A stretch of DNA of 64,000 nt, from positions 62,001-126,000 of the forward strand of contig JADJPR010000022.1 of assembly GCA_016713135.1 (NCBI GenBank), written 5' to 3'. Under the pieces are notes generated by a model that saw nothing but the letters and a program-made list of their open reading frames with translations, did no database searches and had not been told where the DNA came from. Positions 42,661-51,039 of the stretch are shown piece by piece (the stretch's first letter is position 1; every line of letters begins with the position of its first letter). The position numbers were made by a program, and so were the translations under genes. The DNA is from Rhodanobacteraceae bacterium (GTDB taxonomy: Bacteria; Pseudomonadota; Gammaproteobacteria; Xanthomonadales; SZUA-5).

Positions 42661-43719
42661 TCAGCGGATGCGCGCGTACTGCACGCCCGGCAGCGAGCGT
42701 ACGAACTCCGCACCCATCAGCAAAGAGGGCGTGTAGTAGCCCGCATGCGGCCCTGGGTCGGTCGCGAGGTGGCGGGTGATCGCCAGCGCCGCGTCGGCCG
42801 TCAGGTCGTAGCCGTTCGGCGTGCTCAGCGTGGCCGCACGCACGTCGCCGCGGGGATTACGCACTTCGCCGTAGACATGTGACTGGGTATCGCCACGGCG
42901 CTGCGCCGACGGTCCGCGCACGCTGGATTCCACCCGCCGCTTCATCAACCACTGGACCGGTGCCAGGCCCAGCAGGGGCGTGAACCAGCGCAGGCGCCGC
43001 AGGTTGGCGATGGTGCGCGGCGGCAGCGCCATGTAGACCTCGACATTCGGAATCCCGGTGCTGACGAAAGCGGTGTAGACATCGCCCCAGGGAATCGTCA
43101 CCGCCTGGCGATTGCCGCGCGGGAAGGCGAACTCGCGCTGCTTGTAGCCCAGCGGCACCTTCAGCAACTGCCCGTCCCGGCGCACCCGGCCACCGTTGCC
43201 CAAGCCCTCCACGCTGGTCAGCGCGGTGCCGCGGCTGGGACCGCCGCCGGCGTCGAAGGCCAGCACCAGTTCGGTGGCATCGGGCAGTTCGTGCTTGAGC
43301 ATCGCCGCCAGGCAATCGGTGGGAACCACATCGAAGCCCACGCCCGGCACCAGCGCGACACCCCGCTTGCGCGCCGCACCATCGTTGGCGTGCGCATAGG
43401 CGAACACGTCGATCTCGCCGGTGATGTCGAGGTAATGCGTACCGACCTGCAGGCAGGCGGCGATCATCGGCGCTGCAGTGGCCGAGAACGGCCCCGCGCA
43501 GTGCAGCACCGCGCGCATGCCCTCGAGACCGCGACGCAACTGCTCGGTGTTGTCGAGATCGAAACTGCGGTGCGGCAGGCCGAACTCCAGCGCCAGCGAC
43601 TCAGTCCTCGCGGCATCCCGGCCGGCCACCACCGGCTTCAGCCCGGCAGCCACCGCACGCTCGAGCACCAGGCGCCCGGTGTAGCCGTAGGCTCCGTAAA
43701 CCATCCACGCGTCTGCCAC
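42661..43719 (-). CDS. saccharopine dehydrogenase-like NAD(P)-binding protein
   Basis: A 352-residue protein of the saccharopine dehydrogenase/trans-acting enoyl reductase family, with a Rossmann start (MVYGAYGYTGRLVLERAV), the AGPFSATAAPMIAAC segment and HYLDITGEIDVF. These proteins often act on lipid or fatty-acid-derived substrates, but the reaction here is unknown. The long repeat island begins upstream of its start. Confidence 0.85.
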   Translation of the reverse strand: MADAWMVYGAYGYTGRLVLERAVAAGLKPVVAGRDAARTESLALEFGLPHRSFDLDNTEQLRRGLEGMRAVLHCAGPFSATAAPMIAACLQVGTHYLDITGEIDVFAYAHANDGAARKRGVALVPGVGFDVVPTDCLAAMLKHELPDATELVLAFDAGGGPSRGTALTSVEGLGNGGRVRRDGQLLKVPLGYKQREFAFPRGNRQAVTIPWGDVYTAFVSTGIPNVEVYMALPPRTIANLRRLRWFTPLLGLAPVQWLMKRRVESSVRGPSAQRRGDTQSHVYGEVRNPRGDVRAATLSTPNGYDLTADAALAITRHLATDPGPHAGYYTPSLLMGAEFVRSLPGVQYARIR

Positions 43720-43813
43720 GCTGCTCTCCCGTGCTGCGCTGAGTCGGCGCGGTTATGGTAGCGAAGAATGGGGGGCGTGGCCGCCGGGAGCGCTGACGCT
43801 GTGCCTTGGCTGG

Positions 43814-44012
43814 TTGTGGGATCGGGCTTTGCCCGAGGTCTATGCTCGTCACTTTGCCGCTTGTGGGAGCAGGCTCTGCCCGCGATCCTGTCGCTGTCGC
43901 TGTCGCTGCTGCTTTGCTGTTTGTGGGAGCGGGCTCCGCCCGCGAGCTTTTGGCTGTCGCTGTCGCTGTCGCTTCTGCTTTGCTGTTTGTGGGAGCGGGC
44001 TCCGCCCGCGAT
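43814..44012 (+). repeat. four REP-like palindromes in direct repeat
   Basis: Copies of TTGTGGGAGCGGGCTCCGCC and close variants occur at about 43814, 43861, 43921 and 43987, each a short palindrome headed by GTGGGA. They match the general pattern of REP sequences in Pseudomonas and Xanthomonadales. Spacers of about 25-40 nt are built from TCGCTG/CTGCTT repeats. No REP-associated transposase (RAYT) gene lies in the window. Confidence 0.8.
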
Positions 44013-44059
44013 CTTTTTGCTTCTCGCTTTTCGCCTTTGGCTTCTGTCATCGAGATCAA

Positions 44060-44340
44060 GAGCAAGAGCGTTTCGGCCTTTCGGCCGAGTCACTTCTTTC
44101 TGCTTGCCCAGAAAGAAGGTGACCAAGAAAGAGGGCACCCCGCGTCCGCGCCCCGTGTGCGTCGTGCACACGGGGTCCCCTGCGGTGCTCGCCGGATCAA
44201 GGCCGCTGCGCAACTCGCACGTCCATGTGCTCGGACATGCTCGCTTTCCCCTTGATCCAGCTCCGCTCCTCGGCGCTCCCGAGGGGCCCCGGGTTTCTTC
44301 GACCCGGCTTCCTGCCTGGTTCTTGAGGAAGAGCGGGTCG
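44060..44340 (-). repeat. structured repeat element, left inverted copy
   Basis: Read on the minus strand, this segment aligns base for base with 44490-44772 on the plus strand, with long identical blocks such as GCGAGCATGTCCGAGCACAT. Five hairpins can be drawn: 44268-44284, 44192-44202 with 44250-44260, 44151-44175, 44089-44123, and 44073-44088 (GAAA tetraloop on the minus strand). The second and third have stems different from those of the other copy but still paired. I do not recognise it as a named RNA or mobile-element family. Confidence 0.8.
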
Positions 44341-44369
44341 GCCGGCTTGCGGGTCTTGTGCGGAAGGAA

Positions 44370-44437
44370 GCCAGAGCCAGCAGCAGCGCCAGAGCCAGCA
44401 GCAGCGCCAGAGCCAGCAGCAGCGCCAGAGCCAGCAA
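44370..44437 (+). repeat. 18-bp tandem array between the two structured copies
   Basis: About 3.7 copies of AGCCAGCAGCAGCGCCAG lie at the centre of symmetry between the two inverted structured elements. The unit length is a multiple of three, but no supportable reading frame runs through it into coding sequence. Confidence 0.8.
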
Positions 44438-44489
44438 CTCTGCTTGGCTGCTCACGCTTCGCTCTCGACTCTTCCCAAGCAAATCGATC

Positions 44490-44772
44490 AAGAAGCTCGC
44501 CTCGAAGACCAGGCAGGAGGCCGGGTCGAGGGAAAATGGGGCCCCTCGGGAGCGCCGAGGAGCGGAGCGAAGCGCAGGGGAAAGCGAGCATGTCCGAGCA
44601 CATGGACGTGCGAGTTGCGCAGCGGCCTGCGCTTCGTGAGCACCGCAGGGGACTTGCCGCGCACGACGCGCGGCAAGCGCGGACGCGGGGTGGCCTTTCT
44701 TTTGGTGACTTTTCTTTGGCCACTCAAAGAAAAGTCACTCGGCCGCCAGGCCGAAACGCTTTCGCTTCTGAA
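44490..44772 (+). repeat. structured repeat element, right copy
   Basis: The plus-strand partner of the element at 44060-44340. Its hairpins are CCTCGG/CCGAGG (44544-44560), CGAAGCGCAGG with CCTGCGCTTCG (44568-44578 and 44626-44636), CTTGCCGCGC-ACGAC-GCGCGGCAAG (44653-44677), a 14-bp perfect stem GTGACTTTTCTTTG with CAAAGAAAAGTCAC (44705-44738), and TCGGCC-GCCA-GGCCGA (44739-44754). It contains no convincing gene. A structured RNA or a transposable single-strand element would both fit. Confidence 0.8.
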
Positions 44773-44853
44773 GCGACCAGCGACAGCAACAGCAACAGCA
44801 ACAGCGCCAGCGACCAGCGACCAGCGACCAGCGACCAGCGACAAGAGCAAACC
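44773..44853 (+). repeat. AGCGACC/ACAGCA tandem arm closing the composite element
   Basis: Short tandem units (ACAGCA repeated, then AGCGACC repeated five or so times) mirror the TCGCTG/CTGCTT repeats between the REP copies on the left side. The whole 43.8-44.85 kb block thus has the same arm-core-arm layout as the five smaller intergenic elements. Confidence 0.65.
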
Positions 44854-45001
44854 CCGGTCGAACCATCCCAACCCGCTCCCGGGAAAAAACCCTCCGCTCG
44901 GAGACCAATTCCATGCGCTCGTGGATCGCCTGCATCCAGTTGAGGATGGCATCCAAGCCGCAAGCAGACGACGGCCACGTGGCGTCGAATGGAATTCACT
45001 C

Positions 45002-45125
45002 GCCACCGGACAAGATTCGTCCTCTCGCAGGTAACCGTGGACCCGGCGACGGACAAAATCGGTCCGCTCGTGCGTGCCGGCGCACTCGTCGTCGGACAGA
45101 ATCTGCCCGCGCGCGGATCGCCGTT
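45002..45125. repeat. small GGAC...GTCC palindromes related to REP
   Basis: Short palindromes such as GGACAAGATTCGTCC (45008-45022) and CGGACAAAATCGGTCCG (45050-45066) lie in this stretch, with a third, less symmetric copy near 45093. The second is followed by CTCGTGCG, and the same core and flank occur inside the intergenic element at 54255-54444 (GAGCGGACTCTGTCCGC), linking the two sites. Confidence 0.55.
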
Positions 45126-45265
45126 GTCCGCGAGCGCATTCCGGCGATGCATCGCCGCATCGCCGCGATGCGCCACCGCATCACGCCGACTCGTCGGCGC
45201 ATGCTGGCAACCCGTCGCCGCATGACCGCGACCCGTCACCGCATTGCGCGGATACGCCAGCGAGT
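45126..45265 (-). repeat. degenerate 21-bp tandem repeats
   Basis: About six imperfect 21-bp units containing GATGCGGCG/CGCCGCATC follow one another. On the minus strand they would encode heptads of the form MRRRVxx; on the plus strand, RRMxATR. No start with a ribosome binding site, no neighbouring domain and no stop-to-stop conservation support a gene, so I list it as a repeat. The remaining 160 bp up to the M28 gene show nothing I recognise. Confidence 0.6.
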
Positions 45266-45425
45266 CGCGCGCAGCGATACGCCAGCGCGCCGCGCCGAGT
45301 GAGCGCCGCATCCTCCCTGAGCACGGGCGCTTGGCCCCAATGCGCCGTCGCCACGCGAGCGTGCGCTGCCGTACATGACGCGCGCCTTTGCGCAAAGCGC
45401 CGGCGAGGACGCCAGCGCTCCCGGG

Positions 45426-46825
45426 TCAGGGGGCGGCCGGCGGCACGGGGCCGAACACCGGTCCGGCCTGCGCCGCCAGATAGGCCATCGCCGCATAGGC
45501 CGCGACGTTGTAGTCGAGGTCCTTGGCGTTGAGCTTGTCCAGCGTGTCCGCCGCGGTGTGGTGGTAGTCGAAATACTGCGTGCCATCCTGGTTGAGGCCA
45601 ATGATGGGCATGCCGAGGTCGCGCATGGCGGAGAGGTCGGCGCCGCCGCCGGCGAGATTGTCGCCGCGCTCGATGCCGAGCGGCGCGAGTACGCGGTGGA
45701 TCTGGTCGACGACCGGCAGCGCCGACTCGGCGACGCGCGAGGACATGCGCCAGATGCGGCCGCCACCGAAGTCGGATTCCGCGCCGAGCACGTGCTGTGT
45801 CACCTGGCTGGCGTGATCGCGGGCGTATTGCTTGCCGCCGAACACGCCCTGTTCCTCGTTGGCGAAGGCGACCACCCGGATGGTGCGTTTCGGTCGCTGG
45901 GGCAGGCGGCCGATCAGGGCGCCGGCGCTCATCGTGATCGCCACGCCGGCGCCGTTGTCGATGGCGCCCTGGCCGAGGTCCCAGGAATCGAGGTGGCCGC
46001 CGATGACGACGACTTCGTCCGGGAACTCGCTGCCGGGGATCTCGCCGATCACGTTCGCGGAGGTGTACTCGCCCTTGCGGGTGCGGCTGCCGAGCTCCAG
46101 CTTGACCGTCACCGGGGCGCCGCTGGCGAGCGCCTGCTCCAGGCCGTCGGCGTCGGCGGTGGCCAGGGCGGCGGCCGGAATGCGCGTGAGCATGTTGTCG
46201 TAGCGCATCACGCCGGTGTGCGGGGTGCGCGAGTTCTCGTCGGTGCCGACCGAGCGGATCAGCACCGCGCTGGCGCCGGCGCGTGCGGCGTACACCGCGC
46301 CCTGGACGCGCGCGATCACTGCCGGGCCGTAGCCGCTGCCGTCGCGCGCGCGCTGCATGCGGTTGGCGATGTAGGCGATCTTGCCGCGCAGCGAGCCGCG
46401 TGGCGCGGCCTCGAGGTCGGCGGCGGTTTCGAAGCGCACCACGTCCCCGCGCAATCCGCCCGGCGGGGTGCCGATGCTGCCGCCGAGCGCGGCGATGGTC
46501 AGCGGCGCCGGGGTGGGCGACCGGATGCCGGCGCTCTCGAAGCCGCGCGCCCAGCCCGGGAACTTCACCGGCTGCACATACACCCGCTGGAAGCCAGCTC
46601 GCGGAACTTGGCGACCGCCCAGGCGCAGCCCTTGGCATCGTTCTCGCTGCCGGCCATGCGGTGGCCGACCTCACGCGTCAGCGACTCGACCACGGCAAAG
46701 GCCGGGCTGCCCTCGAGCGCCTGGTCGCGCAGCGCCGCAGCGGTGGCGAGGTCGGCCTCGCTCAGAGGATTCGCGGCAGCGGCGCCGCAGAGCAGCAGGG
46801 ACAACAGGGTCAGGCGGATCGACAC
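45426..46825 (-). pseudogene. secreted M28-family aminopeptidase/carboxypeptidase Q-like, one-base frameshift
   Basis: The N-terminal part (GTG at 46825, or ATG at 46867) encodes a signal peptide and VESLTREVGHRMAGSENDAK. The main part (VYVQPVKFPGW to 45426) carries a PA-like insert and the M28 zinc-binding core (VVIGGHLDSWDLGQGAIDNGAG, AFANEEQGVFGG). The two lie in different frames. Adding one base at about 46594 (minus-strand CTGG-CTTCC to CTGGGCTTCC) gives ELGFQRVYVQPVKF, the natural sequence. The joined protein of about 466 residues fits the family. True pseudogene or sequencing error cannot be told apart here. Confidence 0.85.
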
Positions 46826-46910
46826 GTCAGGGGTTCCAGGGTCAGGGGTCGAGGGCGTGGGGGACAACGTCGGCGGTCACCGACCATGATCTACGTGAAT
46901 GAAGGGAGGA

Positions 46911-47055
46911 AGATTCTTGTCCGCAAAGGACGCTAAGGACGCAAAGAAAGCAGGAGCATCAGTGGGTTGCTGAGCACTCCCCTGTTCCGGCAGATCCAGT
47001 GCCGGACTTTGCTCTCCTTTGCGTCCTTTGCGTCCTTTGCGGACGAAAAAGCTGT
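46911..47055. repeat. intergenic inverted repeat with 9-bp tandem arms (GGACGCAAA type)
   Basis: Left arm about 46911-46950 (GTCCGCAAAGGACGC, then AAGGACGCAAAGAAAG) and right arm about 47012-47055 (CTTTGCGTCC repeats, ending TTTGCGGACG) pair with each other. The spacer is about 62 nt. It shares its unit with the element at 39926-40070. It lies between the peptidase start and the end of the nitrilase gene. Confidence 0.72.
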
Positions 47056-47112
47056 TTCGGGACCGGAATGCGCGAAGCCTAGCGGCTCGCACCGGCCACC
47101 GCACGGCCGCGC

Positions 47113-48006
47113 TCAGCGCTGCCACATCTTGTAAAGATCCGGCCTGCGGTCGGCCAGGTTGCGCACGGTGCCGCGCTCGCGGGCTTCCATCAGGACCTCG
47201 AGGTCGAGATCGGCGAACACCACCGCTTCGCTGTCGGGCGCGGCCTCGGTGGCGATGCCGTCGCGCGCGAAGGGCAGGTCGCAGGGGGTCAGAATGCAGC
47301 TCTGCGCGTACTGGATGTCCATGTTGAGCACCCGCGGCACATGGCCCACGGTGCCCGCGAGCACGGCGTAGATCTGGTTCTCCACGCAGCGCGCGGCGCA
47401 GCTGTAGCGCACCCGCAGGTAGCCCTGGCGCTCGTCGGTGCAGAAGGGTACGAACAGCAGCGGCGCGCCGCGCAGCGTCAGATGGCGGATCAGTTCCGGG
47501 AACTCGCTGTCGTAGCAGATGGCCACGCCGACCGGTCCGCAATCGGTGTCGACGATGTCGGCGTCGTCACCGCCGCTGACGCCCCAGACGGCGCATTCGC
47601 TGGGCGTCGCGTGGATCTTGCTGCGGTAGTCGATGCGTCCGTCGCGGTGGTAGATCCCGGCCAGGTTGCGCACGCTGCCATCGGCGAGCGCGCGCGGGAA
47701 GGCGCCGCCGACGATGTTGACCTTGTGCTGCAGGGCCAGTTCGCGCATCAAGCGGTCGATGGCCGACGAGTGCGCGGCCATCGCCTGCATCGCCTCGCTG
47801 CCGCCGAGCCGCCGGGGGGCAATCGACAGCAGTTCCAGGGCCATGAACTCGGGGAAGCAGACGAAGTCGCAGGCGTAGTCGCCGGCGACGCCAGCAAAGT
47901 AGCGCACGCGCTCGGCGAAGTCGTCGAAGCTGCGGCAGGCCTGCATGCGGTACTGCACCGCCATCGCGCGGACGCGGCGGCGGGGCAGGGCGGAGGTATC
48001 GGACAT
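47113..48006 (-). CDS. carbon-nitrogen hydrolase (nitrilase superfamily)
   Basis: A 297-residue amidase-type enzyme with the Glu-Lys-Cys catalytic triad visible: E53 (FPEFMALELL), K130 (YRSKIHATPSE) and C164 (ICYDSEFPEL). The extended family includes amidases acting on C-N bonds other than peptide bonds; the substrate here is unknown. No neighbouring genes point to a pathway. The ATG at 48006 starts just before the conserved VRAMAVQYRMQ strand. Confidence 0.9.
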   Translation of the reverse strand: MSDTSALPRRRVRAMAVQYRMQACRSFDDFAERVRYFAGVAGDYACDFVCFPEFMALELLSIAPRRLGGSEAMQAMAAHSSAIDRLMRELALQHKVNIVGGAFPRALADGSVRNLAGIYHRDGRIDYRSKIHATPSECAVWGVSGGDDADIVDTDCGPVGVAICYDSEFPELIRHLTLRGAPLLFVPFCTDERQGYLRVRYSCAARCVENQIYAVLAGTVGHVPRVLNMDIQYAQSCILTPCDLPFARDGIATEAAPDSEAVVFADLDLEVLMEARERGTVRNLADRRPDLYKMWQR

Positions 48007-48057
48007 GGCGCGGAACCCGGCGGCGGGGCGCGGATTGTAGCCCCGCCGCCGGGCGGC

Positions 48058-49764
48058 TCAGTTGGGCAGCACGCGGATCGGCTGGCGCGCGATGACGCGC
48101 TCGGATTCGTTCAGCACGTAGCGCAGCTCGTAATCACCGGGTTCGTCCGGCGCGGTCAGTTGCACCTCGCTGACCGATCCGGTGGGCCGGGTGTAGTCGC
48201 GGTACTCGCCGTCGCCGCCGCCGGCGGGTGCGAACCCGATCCAATGGCTTGCCGAGAACGGACCTTCTGCGCGCACCGTGATGACCTCGCCGACGCGCGC
48301 CTGCGCCGGGCCGGAGATGCTGTACTTGCCGTCGACGATACGGATGCGGTGGGCATGCAGCACCTTCTCCGACTCGTTCACGACGTAGCGAATCTCGTAC
48401 TCGCCGGGTTGGACCGGGGCGTTCAGTTCCACCTGCGACTCCGGGCCGCTGGGCCGCTGGTAGTCGAGGTAAGTGCCCGCGGGGCTGCCGACCGGGGCGA
48501 AGCCGATCCAGTCCCCGCTGCCGGCGGGGCCCTTGGCGGTGACCTTGACCAGGGTGCCGGCCTGCGCCTCGCTGGCGGCCTGGATGGCGCTGGTGGCCGG
48601 CGTGATCTGGATCGGGCGCGAGGCCAGGATCTGCTCCGACTCGTTCAGGACATAGCGGATCTCGTACTCGCCGGGTTCGGCGGGGGCGCGCAGTTCGACC
48701 ACCGAACGGGTGCCGGCGGGGCGCACATAGTCGAGGTAGCTGCCGGCCGGGCTGCCCTTGGGTGCGAAGCCGATCCAGTGGCGAGCCGAGTGCGGACCGG
48801 TGGCGGTGACCGCAACCGGGCCGGCGGCGCTGGCCTGCGCGGGCGCCTCCAGGGTGGCTGCGGCCGGGGTGATCGTCACCGGCTGGCGCGCGAGCACGGA
48901 GGGATCGCGCCGCGGGCTGATGTAGCGCAGTTCCCAGGCGCCGGCCTGCGGCGGCGTGTCGAGGCTGACCTTGGGTGCATCCGCTTTGGCCCAGGCATAG
49001 TCGTACTCGCGCGCGCTGGCGCCCTGCGGCTGCACGATCGCGATGTAGTCGCCCTCGTCGGCCGGGCCGGTCCATTGCACATCGATGCTGGCGACCGCCG
49101 CGGCGCTCGCCGGGCCCTGGACGCTGGCCGTGGCCGGTGGCAGCGCGGGCTCGGTGCTGACGCTGGCCAGGGTGCCGAGCGCGGCGCTCAGGCCTGCGGC
49201 ATCGCGCACGTTGAAATAGCGCCCGCCGGTGTTCTCGGCGAGGCAACGCAGTTGCGCCTGGTGCGCCGGGTTGGGCACGTCGAAGCCGATCACGTGCGCG
49301 GTGAAGTCCACCCCGCGCGCCTCCAGTTCCTTGCCGACCTGGCAGGGATCCATCTCGCAGGTTTCCTCGCCGTCCGAGACCAGGATCACGGTGGCCTTCT
49401 GCTCGCTGATCTTCAGGGTGTCCGCAGCCTGGATCACCGCGGCCGACAGCGGCGTCATGCCTTTCGGGTTGAGCTTGTTGACCGTCGCCAGGTAGGCCTG
49501 CGCATCCAGCGGGCCGTAAGGGATGAGGGACTCGATGTCCTTGCAATCGCCCTTGCTGCGATGGCCGTAGGCAACCAGGCCGAGCGCGTCGCCAGCCTTC
49601 CACTGGCCGACCAGGTCAGCGACGGCGGCGCGCGCAATCTCGATCTTGGTCTTGCCCTCGATCTGGCCCCACATCGAGCCGGAGGCATCCAGCACCAGGA
49701 CCACATTTTCGGCAGAGGCCGTGGTGGCGACGAGCAACAGGCTGGCGAGCAGGGATCGGGTCAT
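48058..49764 (-). CDS. secreted VWA-domain protein with four C-terminal repeats
   Basis: A 568-residue exported protein: a signal peptide (cut near TTASAEN), then a von Willebrand factor A domain (about residues 20-205) with an intact MIDAS (DASGSMWGQ) and TVILVSDGEETC. Four repeats of about 88 residues follow, each with a WIGFAP-x-GSPAGxYLDY core and a PGEYEIRYVLNESE close; the first copy is the most diverged. Repeats of this kind look like adhesion or binding modules. The ATG at 49764 directly precedes the signal peptide. Confidence 0.85.
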   Translation of the reverse strand: MTRSLLASLLLVATTASAENVVLVLDASGSMWGQIEGKTKIEIARAAVADLVGQWKAGDALGLVAYGHRSKGDCKDIESLIPYGPLDAQAYLATVNKLNPKGMTPLSAAVIQAADTLKISEQKATVILVSDGEETCEMDPCQVGKELEARGVDFTAHVIGFDVPNPAHQAQLRCLAENTGGRYFNVRDAAGLSAALGTLASVSTEPALPPATASVQGPASAAAVASIDVQWTGPADEGDYIAIVQPQGASAREYDYAWAKADAPKVSLDTPPQAGAWELRYISPRRDPSVLARQPVTITPAAATLEAPAQASAAGPVAVTATGPHSARHWIGFAPKGSPAGSYLDYVRPAGTRSVVELRAPAEPGEYEIRYVLNESEQILASRPIQITPATSAIQAASEAQAGTLVKVTAKGPAGSGDWIGFAPVGSPAGTYLDYQRPSGPESQVELNAPVQPGEYEIRYVVNESEKVLHAHRIRIVDGKYSISGPAQARVGEVITVRAEGPFSASHWIGFAPAGGGDGEYRDYTRPTGSVSEVQLTAPDEPGDYELRYVLNESERVIARQPIRVLPN

Positions 49765-49880
49765 CGTCTGGGTTTCTCCGGGTCGAAACGGACAGGGAAC
49801 GAAGGCCACGAGCGGGACGGGACACGCCGCGCGCATCGGGGTCGTATGCTTGGACCGGTCGGATCATCGGAGCCACACCA

Positions 49881-51011
49881 GTGTCGCGCAACCTCCTGAT
49901 CATCCTCGTGATGGGACTGCTGCTGGTCTTCCTGCTGCCGACCCCGCGCAGGCCGCCGGCGCCGGACAGCTTCGAGGCAGTCTGTCATGGCTCCGCTTTG
50001 ACAACGCCCGAAGCACGCGAGGACGCGATGGTCAAGGGCTACGCGATCCATCCCGTCCACCAGTGCATCGAGCAGGCCTCCTGGGAGGCGGCCGAGGCGC
50101 AGCGGATCGCCTGGGAGCAGGCCCAGGCGAAGCGCGTGGAACAGGACCGCGCCGAGGTCGCCGCCAGCGGCGGGAATGCCTTCGTCCAAGCCCGGACAGG
50201 CTTTCGCACCCAGGTGCGCGATCCGGCTCCGCCGTCCACCCCGCTGCCGCAGCCGCCGCCGCACTGGTTCGTGCGCAGCGATTACACGAACCCGCAGAAC
50301 TACACCCTGACGGGCTATGTCTCGCCCGATCCGGCTGATGGCCAGCGCCATCCGGCGATCCTCTGGCTGACCGGCGGCGACACCAATACGCTCGGCGACT
50401 TCTGGACCGCCGGGCCGGATGCCAACGACCAGTCCGCGCGTGCCTTCCGCGAGGCCGGCGTGGTGATGGCATTCGTCGCGCTGCGCGGCGGCAACGGGCA
50501 CCGCAGCCAGCGCGAGTTCTTCCTCGGCGAGGTCGACGATGTGCTCGCCGCGGCGCGCCAACTTGCGCTGATCCGCTACGTGGACCCGAGGCGGATCTAC
50601 CTTGTCGGCCACAGCACCGGCGGCACGCTGGCCTTGCTCACCGCCGCGATGGGCAGCCATTTCCGCGGGGTGTTCGCTTTCGGCCCGGTAGCCAGCGTGG
50701 ATGGCTACCCAGCCGATCTCTTCCCGCTGGATTTCTCCACCCTGGATCCGATGGAGTTGAAGTTGCGCTCGCCGATCCACTGGCTGGCCGGGATCGGCCA
50801 GCCGACCTGGATCATCGAGGGCATGCAGGCGCCGGGGAACATCGGCGCGTTGGATTCGCTGTGCGCGCAGACGCGCAACCCGATGGTGCATTGCCTGCGG
50901 GTGCCGGGTGTCGATCACTTCGGGGTGCTGCGGCCGGCCACGCGCGCCATCGCGGCGCAGATCGCCGCCGGCGGTCAGATTTCCCTGAGCGCAGAGCAAC
51001 TGCGGCGTTGA
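49881..51011 (+). CDS. alpha/beta hydrolase (prolyl oligopeptidase/DLH-like), membrane-anchored
   Basis: A 376-residue protein with an N-terminal membrane anchor (ILVMGLLLVFLLP) and a C-terminal alpha/beta hydrolase with nucleophile elbow GHSTGG (Ser245), preceded by AILWLTGGDTNTLGDFW. The catalytic His is probably in GVDHFGVL near the end. GTG at 49881 is the only start that keeps the anchor. It is divergent from the VWA gene with about 115 bp between the starts. Confidence 0.8.
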   Translation: MSRNLLIILVMGLLLVFLLPTPRRPPAPDSFEAVCHGSALTTPEAREDAMVKGYAIHPVHQCIEQASWEAAEAQRIAWEQAQAKRVEQDRAEVAASGGNAFVQARTGFRTQVRDPAPPSTPLPQPPPHWFVRSDYTNPQNYTLTGYVSPDPADGQRHPAILWLTGGDTNTLGDFWTAGPDANDQSARAFREAGVVMAFVALRGGNGHRSQREFFLGEVDDVLAAARQLALIRYVDPRRIYLVGHSTGGTLALLTAAMGSHFRGVFAFGPVASVDGYPADLFPLDFSTLDPMELKLRSPIHWLAGIGQPTWIIEGMQAPGNIGALDSLCAQTRNPMVHCLRVPGVDHFGVLRPATRAIAAQIAAGGQISLSAEQLRR

Positions 51012-51039
51012 GGCGCGGGTCGGCTTGGATCATGATCGG

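Noticed and set aside
44370..44437. Tandem repeats considered as a CRISPR array
   Set aside because: Units are contiguous without unique spacers and no cas genes are present.
43768..45302. Several open frames in the repeat island (for example basic, Arg/Ala-rich proteins)
   Set aside because: They follow repeat periodicity, change frame with the palindromes, have no ribosome binding sites or domains, and are mirrored on the opposite strand.
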